The notes beneath the pieces were generated by a model, which worked only from the letters and a program-made list of their open reading frames with translations, did no database searches and was not told the origin of the DNA. From Manduca sexta (lineage: Eukaryota > Arthropoda > Insecta > Lepidoptera > Sphingidae), in contig NC_051129.1 in assembly GCF_014839805.1 (NCBI RefSeq), forward strand, positions 2,418,001 to 2,482,000: DNA of 64,000 nucleotides. The letters are read 5' to 3'. How positions within the stretch are numbered: position 1 is the stretch's first letter; each line of letters opens with the position of its first letter. Of the stretch, positions 50,520 through 62,499 are shown piece by piece. Made by a program: the position numbers and the translations under genes.

Positions 50520-50664
50520 CGCCGGCGCGCGCCCCGCCGCCGCAGTTTATACAATCGGTTTCAGTTTATATATTTAGTATTTACATACCATAACACAAGC
50601 AGCCTTACAATAATAGTTGATAAGTATTTTTATACAGGACACAAGCGCGGGGCGGGCGCCGGCG
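50520..50664 (+). other. GC-rich inverted repeat, potential stable RNA stem
   Basis: Arms 50,520-50,537 and 50,647-50,664 are reverse complements at 17 of 18 positions. Both are almost pure G/C inside AT-rich sequence, with a loop of 109 nt. It lies in the presumed 3'UTR. The function is unknown. Confidence 0.6.
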
Positions 50665-50945
50665 AGACGCGCCCCAGTACAAAGTTTGAATACAATACAT
50701 ACAATGCAGTGCCATAGCCGTGAAATAACCTCAGATTTATATTAGATTTTTATACCGATACAAATGGATTTAATTTTTAAATATAAACAAAGGTGATTAA
50801 GTATACAGAGATTACAGATGATATTTTATACATTTATTACAATCAATATTATTAAAAAGAATGATAAATGTGAAATAGACTTAAAGTTTAGTGTCGTAAT
50901 GGAAACGTGCTAAGTACCTAAGTGTAACGACAGGTTATAAGTGTG

Positions 50946-51031
50946 GGCACGCATGCGCGTGCCAAATTGAATATATTATTATCTATACAAGTTTTCATCA
51001 ATTTTGCACTACTTAGAAACAATTTGGCACG
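50946..51031 (+). other. Overlapping alternative inverted repeats
   Basis: A local hairpin has arms 50,946-50,952 (GGCACGC) and 50,957-50,963 (GCGTGCC). It shares bases with a second perfect 12-bp inverted repeat, 50,958-50,969 (CGTGCCAAATTG) and 51,020-51,031. The two pairings exclude each other in RNA. Confidence 0.55.
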
Positions 51032-54000
51032 TTCATTTTATTTCTTGATTTTTTCCGGAATAGTTACTCTTCCGCGTGGTTTATGTAAATACATATCATT
51101 GGGGAAAATTCTAAGGCAGTGTTGCAAATTAAATTAAATCTTATTCCGATTCTAATGGAGGCTCTGGCGATGTAGTTCAGTTGTGCCCAACGAGTTTCCG
51201 AACAGAATCCGAACAAGGTTTGCGTTCAAAGGAGTTTTCGATAGAATTCGTGTCCCAGGCTGTTCTTTTAGCTGTATTGCTCACTGTTTTGTTAAGTTTT
51301 GCTCAATTAAACATGTATGTATTACCTACTTTAAAGTTAATCATAGTTTTACTTTTTTGTATGTAAAAGGTTTTATAACAAACTTTAGAGAGCACGGTTT
51401 TGCTTTTCTTATGTAATTTTAAGTGCCGGTACTGGAGCCGCATTCAGACAGTAACATTGGATACAATATTAATTGGGCAATAGTAGATGACGCTACAGGT
51501 ATTCTTGCCGTATTTAGGTATTAACGTGCCGTCCAATTCGTCGAAAATCCACGCATTCGCCACACACGATTATGTTTCAGTGAATTTATTTCTATAAGAT
51601 TAGGTTTGAAACATGTTCCTAACCTGTATTACGTAATCTTTATTTATGTATACTGTACTGTTCACAATTGTCTGTTCGTACCCATAGTGTAGGATTTTCT
51701 CTGTATTCTTTTTGCCAATTCTTGTCTATTATATATTTCTTGCGTATGGAATATAATTCCATAAATAATCTCTAGATGTATGCATTGATTGTCAACATTC
51801 GATGTTTTATAAATCTTGTAGTGACGACAGGATTGCATTTTAACATTTTTTAACCATAAACAAAAATGTATTTTTTTCTTCGTAATGTAACCGAATGAAA
51901 CACTATCGCGTAATATACTTGATAATGTGTATTTTTAAGTTGTTAACGTTTTTAAAGGAGAGAATAAGATTGCATTGCAAACTATAATTTACATAAACAT
52001 AATATTATCAGATTAATGTCAATTGTATGAAATACAATTTTTTGGGCAATATATGTACATCAAAAGCTAAGCTTGATAAAAAATAATGAGAGCCAGCTTC
52101 ATAGTTGTCCGTACGGGGCGAGGAGGGATGGGCAGAGACATAAAATACTGCAAAAAAACATAAGGACATCACAAGATTTCGTATCATCTTGATATCGAAG
52201 CTATCACCCACCCGTCGACCGTATGCATTTTAGTTAAGCGAAAACAACATTTTGTACACATATTTCTTTTCGAATGATGCATTTATTTGTGATCTCACGA
52301 CGAAAATGTTTGTACGTAAGATAACTCATTCATTCGTTCGTCGAATATCGGCTTCGGGTCTGGTTTTGTTTAAATATTCTTGGATTTAAAACGTTTGTTT
52401 CAACTAGTATAGGTATAGATTTTCGAATGTCCTTAGTACTTAAATTATGCCAAATATTGTGTAGTTCTCTCGTGAATTTAAGGCCGTGATGCCCGAAGCC
52501 GAATTCCACAGAAAACATCATAAAGGTTCATATTGCCGTTTGTTCTTGAAATGTTACTTCAAGTGAAGGATGATTTCAGTTTTTTAAATCAACGGTTACA
52601 GTGCGGCTAACAGTCCACAAGACGAATTGTCGGTATCATGTTCGTGTTTTTAGGTAAATATTTTGCGTTTTTGTATATTTGTTTTCTTAGTTACCGGGTA
52701 GGCGCATAAGAGTATGTACTTAGAGATCGAATCTTTGGATATCAATTCATATAGCAGTTCTTTAAAAATACTCATATCGGAATTAATATGCAAATAATGA
52801 TTAATAATTCCGTATTGATATCTATAGAGAAACAGTTTTCAATTGATATTTGATTAAAATTAAAATATTTAAAGTCTCCGACAAACAGGATTATTTTCAA
52901 ATACTTTTTAGCCGCACTGTAAAATTTGTTTCTAATTTAAATAACGTAGTTATGGGAGTGGTATCCATGCATAAAGAGCTTAGACATAAATAATTTAGTT
53001 TCATAGAAAGTTGGCTACGAATTATTTCAGCGTCTTCCATTTTTACCGTAGTGTTTAATTAACGCGCATCCTTTAGTTCGAGAACTCAACTATAGATGGC
53101 GAGACAGTGGAACTGTCATGGCGGATATTTTTTTTATTAATCATTTGCTTTTATGGGAATCGGACGTCTAAAGAGAATTAGACCAGACATTTCATTTGCA
53201 ATATATCCAATCCACTCCATATTTTTATGGTTAATTATTAATAGGTACCACAATATTACCAATCGTTTGAGTTCACGAAAATGTGTATCTATTATATTTT
53301 GACGGTTGATATTCTGCGTTATGTGTTATACTCTTATTTTTACATGTATACGCAATTATATAATAATAAAAAAAGATCATTAAAGTGTTTATACTGCAGA
53401 TAGTGCAGTCCCAGTGCAATACACTTGATGTTTGGCATAAAATATTGTATAATTTATTTTTAAAGGACTTATTTTAAAATAGTTAGTCTTTAAATGTAGG
53501 TAACAGAATAATTGGTAGCCAACATAAAGATGGCCTATTATTTTCTTCCCTTTGTAATATAGGTGTATCCGTAATATTGTAAACACTGCCACACTCGCCA
53601 ACCGCTGTCAAAAATAACTGATAACACGAAGTAAATAAATAATAATTATTTTTTTTTAATAACAATAGAGACTTGTTAACAGTTCCACAGTAAAATAAGT
53701 GTTGTTGAATTTTTTATAAAAGATGACATATTAGATTTAAATGATCTTGTAGTCTGGATTGAGTTTTTAAACAGATTTTATTGTTCACAAGCGTTTCGTC
53801 GAACGGCAAAGCTACGTCGCCTGTCTACCTTATTTTTGCTACACTTATTTGCATTCAATACAATATAACAGTTTTTACTTATACAACAAAATACAATAGA
53901 TTATACAAATTATATACAATATACAATAGATATATACAAAATGGTGATATATAGAGATTTTTTTAACGGGGCATGATAGGCGGCGTAACTTGATGGCACG

Positions 54001-55208
54001 ATTTGTTTCATGAATGGGTGCTGTTATATATTTAATTGTACATATTTATTATAATATACAACAATAGACTGGTACATTTACACTGTTGTTAGGTTTCTAC
54101 AGAGTTATTATCTGGGCTTGTGGCGAATTCGCATCCATCCCTCAACGTTTATTTTCAAACATTTTTTATTGTTATGGATACGTCTAACTGTTATGCGTAC
54201 GTAATGTTTTTAAATATTTTACGCATTACCTCCAAAAATCGAATGCACATAGCCCTTAAATCACTAGAACCATCCCATTGCTAGGTATTGGTTTTATATT
54301 GTGAGAAACAATTTAAAACTTGCATCTTCGTGAAAATGTAACCTATTGGAAAATAAATTTAACATTCCTTTGATAGTTGTTTATTTAATGGCTGTGTGCA
54401 TAATTAGATTCGTAGTTAACAGGGAAGCCAAGATGTTTAAAACATTATGTGTCAATAACTTTAGTCTTCCATTTTCCATAACTTTAGCTAAATAGTGACA
54501 TCACTGACAGGTTTCCGTTCGACATAGATAAGTTAGATGGCCTAAAGCGAATTCGCTACAACCCCATCCCGCATGTTACAATAGAGTATATTTTCTTACA
54601 TACAAACTTGCAGAGACACCGAATCAACTATATTAAATTCATTTTAGACAATGCCAGAATACAAGATCGAACTTTTTACACACAACAGTTGACATAAAAC
54701 AGATTTCCGTTATTTTCCATACAATTTAGTTTTTAATTTTTTATGATGAAAAAAAGCAAAAAGCAGTTGGTTGCGATATGGTCACAAAGATCCAGGCGAA
54801 AAATTAAAACGTTGGCATTTATTATAAAAATTAATGATAAAATTGTAAATATATTTTCTAGTTCTTCCAAAATGATAATATCAGTATTAAATACAAAATT
54901 CAACTTTGGTTAGGTCAAAAGTGTACGTGTGATCTATAGACAATTTTTTCATTAGACCTTCTTGGTGTAACTTTAAACGTTTCTATTATAATTTTTGTAA
55001 TGTTAATTTCCTTTTATTAAGATTATATTATTTTACTTGAATTGTAATGATCTTGCCTAGACTTGCATTTATGTTAGTTACATACTATATGTTTGAAGTT
55101 GATACCAACGTATTTATGTATATTATTATTGTATTAAGGGTTTTGTTTGTTTTTTTGTCATTAATAGAAGTAAAATGTTGTAAAAAGTAAGCTCGTTGTA
55201 TTTTATCA

Positions 55209-55214
55209 AATAAA
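55209..55214 (+). other. Candidate distal polyadenylation signal (AATAAA)
   Basis: The hexamer sits in TCAAATAAACACTTTT and is followed by T-rich sequence. It is the last good signal before Rep-F fragments and the convergent gene begin. It is inferred to end the long zinc-finger 3'UTR. Confidence 0.35.
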
Positions 55215-55487
55215 CACTTTTTAGTCCAACTGAAGCAATATAATGCAGTTTTACTTATTTTTTAATTATAATTTTTCCTTTATGTTTACTATCACAAAAC
55301 ATACTTTTAACTTTAGGTATAAATTAGGTCCCCATGCCCAAGGGAGAAAATTAAAAAACTATATTAGTATCCTAATCTAGGTACGAAATGAATTATAGAA
55401 AACCACAACGAATAATCCCATAAAAACACGTCTCAAATAATATTAAGAGCATAATATGAAAAAGTTTGAGACATTTTCTCTCTAAGA

Positions 55488-55540
55488 CCGCCATCTAGCG
55501 TCAGTATGGTGAGTTTCTCGTATACAAGACGCCATCTGGG
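55488..55540 (-). promoter_or_regulatory. Pair of CTCF-like sites between convergent genes
   Basis: The complements GACGCTAGATGGCGG (55,488-55,502) and CCCAGATGGCGTC (55,528-55,540) both contain AGATGGCG, in the same orientation and 40 bp apart. The site is just past the distal polyadenylation signal of the zinc-finger gene. Confidence 0.35.
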
Positions 55541-55724
55541 TAGGTACCGCCGCAATATTTATTTCTACCGCCTAACAGCAGTGTTCATGCATTATTATGT
55601 TCTGAAAGATATTGTATCCAGCATAATTACTGGGCATTAAAAGACAAATCTTATGTCTTAAGGTCACGAGCGTAGTATAGTTACACACAACACTTATAAT
55701 TCAAAGTTCTGTATAGTGTTGCTA

Positions 55725-56045
55725 TTGTTTATGGGCGGTCGTATCGTTTACCATCTAACGTGAGGCATACTCATGTCACCATTCAAATGCAATAAAAAGT
55801 TGCGAAAAATAAATTGATAAAAAAAACACAACCTCACAAACTATTGAAGAAACCCTTTCTTTTTGAAGGCGGTTTAATTTTAATTTATCAAAAGGTTTTT
55901 TTAGTGGTAACAAAATATCACTCTTTGTTACTGCCTCCAAAAGCAGACGAGCTAACGGCCTACCTGGGATTAAGTAGACACCTTCGCCCATGGACTTCGG
56001 AAATAACAGGGGCACAAACAAACGGTTGCCTACCGCCAAAAACTT
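55725..56045. repeat. Rep-F and related lepidopteran repeat fragments
   Basis: GTTTATGGGCGGTCGTATCG (near 55,727) is the complement of the Rep-F head. At 55,935-56,020, GCAGACGAGCTAACGGCC ... CGCCCATGGACTTCGG matches a second common dispersed sequence. Overlapping 84- and 125-codon frames are explained by this. Confidence 0.6.
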
Positions 56046-56512
56046 TTTTAAACCTGGTTTCAAAATGAAGTCATAACGTCGGGTGGGGACAAGTAAGCAA
56101 CGTATCAAACTTGCTCGCTCCCACTCTACTCTCTGAATAATCACAAACATCACTATTTCATAATAGAATCATGAAAACTAGTCACCACATATTAATAAAA
56201 TTTTTCTCAACCGTGGAGGCGGGGGACAGACGTATCCAATAGCGCAACCCCCCCCCCCCCCTCCCACATCACTTTAAACACAATATAGTGATGTCATAAA
56301 AGCACAATTAGATATATAAACAACCCTGTGTCTAATTTGCAAAGAAAAAAAAGTCACCGGTGAAACACTGAAGAGGAAGTTCATCCTAAAGTGCACACGT
56401 TCATGGGGAAAATGATCTCTGTAAAAGCAGCATGTGTTCGCGGGTGGAATGAATGAACTAGTCTGACTCGCCATACATAACATCATAATGGTTTTCATAC
56501 ACACAAGAAAGA

Positions 56513-56562
56513 GGAGAGAGGTACAAACCTCTCGAAATTTCGAGAAGTTTGTACCTCTCTCC
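56513..56562. repeat. 50-nt near-perfect palindrome
   Basis: Two 25-base arms (56,513-56,537 and 56,538-56,562) are complementary at 24 of 25 positions with no loop. The centre is TCGAAATTTCGA. It lies between the convergent genes. Confidence 0.85.
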
Positions 56563-56886
56563 CTTTGACCGCCCTGATCCCAGGTTCTTAACCCATTAGT
56601 GGGTTGCCCTCAGCATGATCGCTTAATTTCCAAGGAATGCGATCGCAAAACGCACTCACCCAAAAGTCCGTTGGGTTTGTGCGGCCTTTGCCACACTAAC
56701 AAACGCAGTCAGATTAAAAAAAAAACAAGATGGTACCTAAACCGGTGCCGTGGTTTAGCTTGGTTTCTCCCGATCCAGAATTACAGAAGTTGGCGAGAGT
56801 GAAATCTGAAGACTGGATAATCTCTTAATTACTTTATATCTAAAATAGCTGAAGACTTGCTGTCGATCACAGGAGTGCCCTTGTAC

Positions 56887-57192
56887 TAGGGCATGCAATC
56901 CGAAAATCGATAATCGATAATTTAACGGTTATCGGGTCATTTAAGAGGAACGATAAATATTGGAAAAAATACCGATTACATTATTTAGTGGCCAGCTATA
57001 ATTAAAACCTTAAAAGCAGTAAGTTTAATTCTACTTTTAAATATTGTTCGGCCGATTGCTTTGAGCAGTATATAATATGGATTACACGTTTCCCATAGTA
57101 AAGAGAAAAAAAAAAAACAAGATTTTTATTTTATTTTAAAAACGGTATTTTTTTTATCGATTATCCGAATATTCCGATAATTGCATGCCCTG
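56887..57192. mobile_element. hAT-type MITE with 8-bp target duplication
   Basis: This 306-bp non-autonomous element has inverted ends TAGGGCATGCAAT and its complement ATTGCATGCCCTG (12 of 13 pairs). Exact 8-bp repeats CCTTGTAC flank it at 56,879-56,886 and 57,193-57,200, the hAT duplication length. Inside each end are ATCGAT/ATCGATAA-type sub-repeats. There is no coding capacity. It lies just beyond the TEFM polyadenylation site. Confidence 0.88.
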
Positions 57193-57343
57193 CCTTGTAC
57201 TACTGAAATGTAGAGTCAGCAAAACATACTTTACACCAAGTTACAGGAATCGTTTAGATTAATTTTCGGCCACCTTCCCTCAACCCTTAGGATCCTCTCA
57301 CCGTCCATTGCTTACAATAAAATCGAAAAATCCTCAAAAACTA

Positions 57344-57349
57344 TTTATT
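57344..57349 (-). other. TEFM: TEFM polyadenylation signal (AATAAA)
   Basis: A canonical hexamer on the minus strand lies 34 bases beyond the stop codon at 57,384-57,386, implying a very short 3'UTR. Confidence 0.6.
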
Positions 57350-57383
57350 AACAATCTCTACGTATATACAAACATACAAGACC

Positions 57384-60300
57384 TTAAGGTCCATGTTTCA
57401 ACAACTTGTTTATCCTCTCTTGGTCTTTATAAATGCACAGATCCATGAATGTTATGCTCAATAGGAAACAGTGGCCGAGCATGTCTTTTTGCAAATCTTT
57501 TTGCATTCGAAACATTTCTTTCAGTTTTTCCGGCACGTAAGCTCGCTTGTTTTTCGATCCGCCGTTGTCTTCTCTTAGTAACATCTCTACCGTCTGATCG
57601 GTTGATACTCTTTCGTTGCCTACTAAAGTGCCGTACAGTCTGCAAAAAAATTATGGATATTTAATTATAGCCTGACCTAGGAAACTTGGTTTGGCAGTGG
57701 CACTTATGCTTTTTAAATTTTGTTTTAAATATTATTTTCTGTACAAGAAATTACTTTTTTCTGTCCCTGGCCAACCTATATGTACAAACAAGACGAATAA
57801 TATGTATAAAACATTTTTTGAAGCATTCACTATTATATTTTTGAAACGCTATTTTTTTTATGCGGCAAGTATTTGCCCTCAATAAAAGTGTTGTTATCTA
57901 CCCATGTGTATTAAAATCTGGGTACATTGGGGGTAAACGCAAATAAATAGTACTGATAAAATTTGCCATTAATACTGGCAGTTCACTTACTAACCAGTTG
58001 ATGGCGTTTTATTAAACTCGTAAAAAATAAAACTTCATAGCACATATAAGTGATCTACCAAATCTAACTTACCTGTATGGTAAAGTTGGCCTCAAAAAGT
58101 AAACTTTATGCTCCAAACACTTTTCATTAGACGAAGAATCTTCACCTTCCCTGAAAATCACATTTAATTAAAATTTCATATTTACGCCATCTACCTTTAC
58201 TTCAGCGTACTACACTAACCCTTCTAAATTACTTCTGGCGTTTATCAACGCGACGATCATAGCGACCATCTGCGCCTTTTGTAGATTTACAGCAAGCACT
58301 TTAGGGTTGTTAGGATCGCTGCCGGACGCTCTGAGAGTGGTCGCTTCCGCCTTCATCACATAGATATCTGCTGTGGGCAGCTGATGGGTGATTCTCCAAG
58401 CCTGACGACGTACAATACTTAATCGTCTATTATATTTTAAAAAAGTTTTAGTCGAAGAGCTGGTTTATATTAATTAGAAGTAGTGTTCGTCCAGTAGCTG
58501 AAATTCGGCCGTCGAATCAAATGTATTTATCACACATATTATACAAACAAACCGGCATAACTGTGTCAACCGGCGAGTGGTAATCAGTCATCGTCATTCG
58601 ATATTATATCGGGACACCAAGTTGCTTGACCAGGTGTAGATTTTGCCAAGTCCAAATGAAACATAAATTTTACTTTTCTGCACTCCTATACGAACTTCAA
58701 TATTACCAAATCTTACACTATTTGACTCCACTCTCTGTCTCTCTCTCACACATATATTAATATGTAGATACTTACTTATTTACTATAATATTTGCTTTTT
58801 GGCACAATGTTTTTTTTTTCATTAAGATACAATATCCTGCATACAAGAGCCATACCTACCGCCTAGTAAACTGTTCGTTAAAACCAACGAGTTTAATAAA
58901 TATATTATAGAGCGGACATATGGAAATGTTTTACTAAAATTTTTAACTCATGCGACGAAGCAGTAAAGTTTTTCAACAACAGATGGCACTTTTTATAACT
59001 TATATAAATTGCTAGAACTATCTAAAAATATATATATATTTTATTCCTGGTAGGTCAATTAATTAAATGAAACGATAATATTTGTATTTGTATTTGCAAA
59101 TAACCTGCAGTTACATCCATTATTTTTTTCCATATTGCGCTTTGCACGTTTTTAATGGGCAAACAAGCATATTGTCTCTAAATATGTTTTTTTTTGCTTA
59201 TAATATCTAAGCATGCTGTGACGTCTTGTCACATGGTCGTTTCAAATAAGACTCAGAAAATTATTACCAATTGATCTTTAGGAGCACAATTTTGGTCCTA
59301 ATATGTAGTCTATAACCAACTATACTGTTTAAAAGTCTGGTTACATTATACAATAAAAATCATTTTTAAATCTTTTGAAAAAATATAAAGGCGATTGTAA
59401 ATAAAACACTAGGCTTATTTGCTTAACTTGCATAGCAGATTTGTTGGTGGTAGGATAATATGTAAACCATCCTGATATCGACCACCGTTCACAAGGTGTT
59501 ACAACCTGCAATAGTGGGTCACGTAAAAGTGTCGCATTCCAGATCGGCTTGTGTATATCCCGTTTCAACAGGCCAGCAAAATTGTATTGACTGATGAGGG
59601 ATAATCATCTCTCGTCAGTCGACATTCTATTTGATCCCACTCTACTTACCATCAGGTGCAGTGAGGTCACTTTGCTGTGCCAGGATAAATAAATGTAGAT
59701 ATTTTTTTCATACTTATCTGCTAACCACAAACTTTGGGAAATAAGCTATGCACTATGATAAATTTTCTCAGCTATGCAAACTACACTGGATGATTGTATA
59801 CAAATAACTCACAATATTCAGTATATCTGTGATTTGAAACTTCTTGCCTTCTGGGTAATCTATTCCATAGTATTTCCATTCTTTGATCTCATAATTATCT
59901 TTATCTATAAGTGTCCAACACACTGAATTTACTGTAATATACACTGTCAAAACTGTTTTGCAATCCTGAAACGAAAACACAATATCAAAGACATTTTATT
60001 TGACTTATCTTTCCTTTTTTTTAATGACACTGATATAATGCTTTATAGTATAAAAGTTATTATGAAATATGATTTTTGCATTATAAGTTAAACTAAATGA
60101 AGATTAATATTGGGCAGACAAAAGTGTAAAGCCTAAGCCAAATAGAAGCAACAACATGCTTGTGTTGAAATCCCATATAAGAGTGAAATAAGGTCATGCA
60201 GAATAGATAATAGAGAACATCTTATACCTTAACTACTTTATTACTTAGATTTGGATACAGTATTTGTCCCTTAATTTTGTTGGATAATCTATGTTCTTCC

Positions 60301-61130
60301 TGAATTGGTCCAGCCAGGATGCTGTCAAACATCTTCTTTGTAATTCTTTCTGAAAATCCCTCCATCATTTCTACATCAGCTAGACTTTGCAATAGCCCAT
60401 TGTTGCTTTTCCATTGTGATATTTTTTTTAATCGTGTTTTGGCTATGTCGTATCTGAAAAAAAAAGTCTTGCTAGAGGCCGGATACTTATGTTTGCAGAT
60501 AGTGGCCTCCATACATCAGATTGCTTAGGACAAATTATAATTTTATTTACACTTTTTAGATCACCAACACTTCAGTCCCATTGGAAGTAAATGAAGACTA
60601 AAACACTGTGATCTGAAAATTACTTGTATTTTGATGGACAATGCTTGTCATGCCTTACAAACCAGCTTAAAGATGGGAGAGGAAGGCTTGAATTGGTATT
60701 CATGTTAACAAAACTGTAGTGTATTCAAAATCAACATCATAAGCGATAGAATATCCAATATTTCTGGACCAACTTGTGCCTTTTCGTGACCTTTATTATA
60801 TGTATGTATAAAAGGCATACTTTTGTAAAGAGTATTCAGTTTGTCCATTTTCCTAAAATATATTAAAGTTAATACCTCGACAATACATCGTTTTCAGAGT
60901 TGATAATCTCCAATAACTTCTCCCTTTGCTCTTCAGAATACTTTTGTTCTAAATTTTTACTATATTTATGATTAGTTAACACATACACTCCACATCTTCG
61001 ACCAATGGGTTTCTGGAAAATGAATTCTAAATGAAAAGTCTAACCTTTCTCTTATAAATAAATACTCATAAACTCTTCATTAAAAACTAACCAAAAAATT
61101 TGTGTAGCTTATAGAAGTATTGAGAATCAT
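57384..61130 (-). CDS. TEFM: Transcription elongation factor, mitochondrial (7 exons, 356 aa)
   Basis: TEFM acts in the mitochondrial matrix. It binds the mitochondrial RNA polymerase and raises its processivity. Coding exons (minus strand) are 61130-61092, 61012-60876, 60453-60228, 59965-59813, 58401-58220, 58150-58073 and 57639-57384. All six introns are GT-AG and the phases fit without a stop. The product is 356 residues, close to human TEFM (about 360). A short N-terminus with basic residues (KPIGRR) is a plausible mitochondrial presequence. Residues about 33-125 (YSEEQREKLLEIIN ... FSERITKKMFDSIL) look like the helix-hairpin-helix domain. Residues about 138-350 fit the RNase H-like domain: YITVNSVCWTLID, ADIYVMKAE, then YFLRP and a helical C-terminus. 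The first strand lacks the catalytic Asp of true RNase H, as known for TEFM. The first 13-codon exon is the least certain part. The gene converges on the zinc-finger gene. Confidence 0.78.
58548..58640 (+). repeat. Rep-C fragment in TEFM intron 4
   Basis: The right half of the family is present (ACCGGCATAACTGTGTCAAC, CGTCATTCGATATTATATCG, ending near CCAGGTGTAG). Confidence 0.65.
59440..59684 (+). repeat. Rep-C copy in TEFM intron 4
   Basis: A nearly full-length, diverged copy begins GTTGGTGGTAGGATAAT and ends CAGTGAGGTCACTTTGCTG. It is in the largest TEFM intron (58,402-59,812). Confidence 0.8.
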
Positions 61131-62329
61131 TATGCACTATTTTAAAATTTATTCAATATAACACATATTATCTACTGGCTTTCTATGATATAAGTTACTA
61201 TTATCATTCAAAAATACTAATAAAAAAATATTTAAAAACTTGTGTTTGTTTACTTTTGCACAACTGTCAACTATCAAACTGTCATAATCATTCAACTGAG
61301 ATCAATGTTTGAAGGTAAAAACTTATGAGGAACGTGATAAATAATAAGTTCCTCACTTGTGGTATTCTGTAAATCATTTTTTTTTTGTGTTACAGACATT
61401 GGATATTATTTAAGAAAAACTATTATAGTGGTATTTTTTTATGAATTACAATTATTGTTAAAGTTTTACTAAAAAGCGCCCTCTGTTATTTTATGTATGC
61501 ATTAGAACAAAGCATAAAATGGTCGCAGCGGAAAAGACTGGCCATAAAAACACATAAAAACTTTAATTTTATTTGAACTAGATGTCGTTAGTATATTCGT
61601 AAAAAAATAAAATGTTAAGTCCGTTGAGCAGTGCATAGGTCGATAACGTTTACGATGACTTTTGTTTAAATTATCGAAATTGAAATGATGTACTCTGATC
61701 GTGTCTCTATAGAAAATATGTATTGTAAGAATTTTAAACCATTAGTTTTGATTAGATTTACTACTATATCATCGGTTTTTATAAAAGTACATATTGATAA
61801 GTAGGATAAGACAGGTAACTAGTCCAAAGTATGAGTTTTAACGTGTGAAGATAAATGCCTAATCATGCATTTATTAATTGATCTTTATAAGTGTTTGGGA
61901 GTCGTAATATAAAAATATATACCTATATGGCAGTGAATTAATAATATTCGACATTTCAACATAAGGCAATATAATGTATTTGTCGGAAATAAGGAGGTTT
62001 ATTTTATAAATGTCAACTTTTTGCTGGCCACCGACAACAAATATAAACAAAAGCATGTTTGCTAAAATGACAAACAATAATATTTCATAATAATTATCAT
62101 ACAAAGTCTTATTCTATTTACCGTAATTCCTACAAAAAGTTTGTTTGTACCTACCTATTTATTATTTTTTCTGCTAAGGTTGAAGGTTGAAGAAACGAAT
62201 GTAAGAGAAGATGCCATAGAAGGATAACAAAACATAGAAGTTCATTTGCGGTATATTAAAGTAATAAGAGGTAATTTGATAACAATAACGTGATGATGTC
62301 GATTTGCTATCTCTTTCTAATTCACGAGT
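61131..62329. other. Probable bidirectional promoter region
   Basis: This AT-rich gap lies between the TEFM start and the candidate divergent exon. AACTGTCAA-type motifs occur near 61,262-61,285 and AAGCGCCCTCTG near 61,475. No gene is seen. Confidence 0.35.
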
Positions 62330-62499
62330 TTGTTGAACAAAATGGCGGCCGGTTCCATTCCGACAGCGGCTCGGGCGTGTGCTGTGACGTAGATCCTCGT
62401 CTACGTGCATTCGTTTGGCTTCTTTGCTTCGAGAAAGTTCTCGCGCTGTTCCAGTTCAGCATAGTCGCTACTTCTAGAAGAAGAAGAATCAAGTTTTGG
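62330..62499 (+). other. Candidate first (5'UTR) exon of a downstream plus-strand gene
   Basis: This is a GC-richer block in AT-rich surroundings. It begins near aacaaaATGGCGGCCGG, which opens only a 17-codon frame, and ends at TTTTG|GTAAGT, a near-consensus donor at 62,499/62,500. It is oriented away from TEFM, about 1.2 kb from the TEFM start, which fits a divergent gene pair. No protein homology is visible; the coding exons would lie beyond the window. Confidence 0.35.

Larger units (their letters stand above)
47844..55230 (+). other. Probable long 3'UTR and downstream region of the zinc-finger gene
   Basis: I see no coding exon here. The stretch is poor in repeats: no copies of the common SINE or LINE-end families, except a possible SINE head near 51,160-51,185. 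It has Pumilio-type TGTAAATA sites at 48,095-48,102 and 54,844-54,851, several AATAAA hexamers (for example near 48,408), and a good distal AATAAA at 55,209-55,214. Strong inverted repeats lie at 50,520-50,664 and 50,946-51,031. Long 3'UTRs are common for neural or developmental transcription factors, so one or more 3'UTR isoforms are likely. RNA evidence is needed to fix the ends. Confidence 0.5.

Noticed and set aside
56247..56262. Poly-C run as a structural element
   Set aside because: It is a simple homopolymer that may be length-variable or a sequencing artefact.
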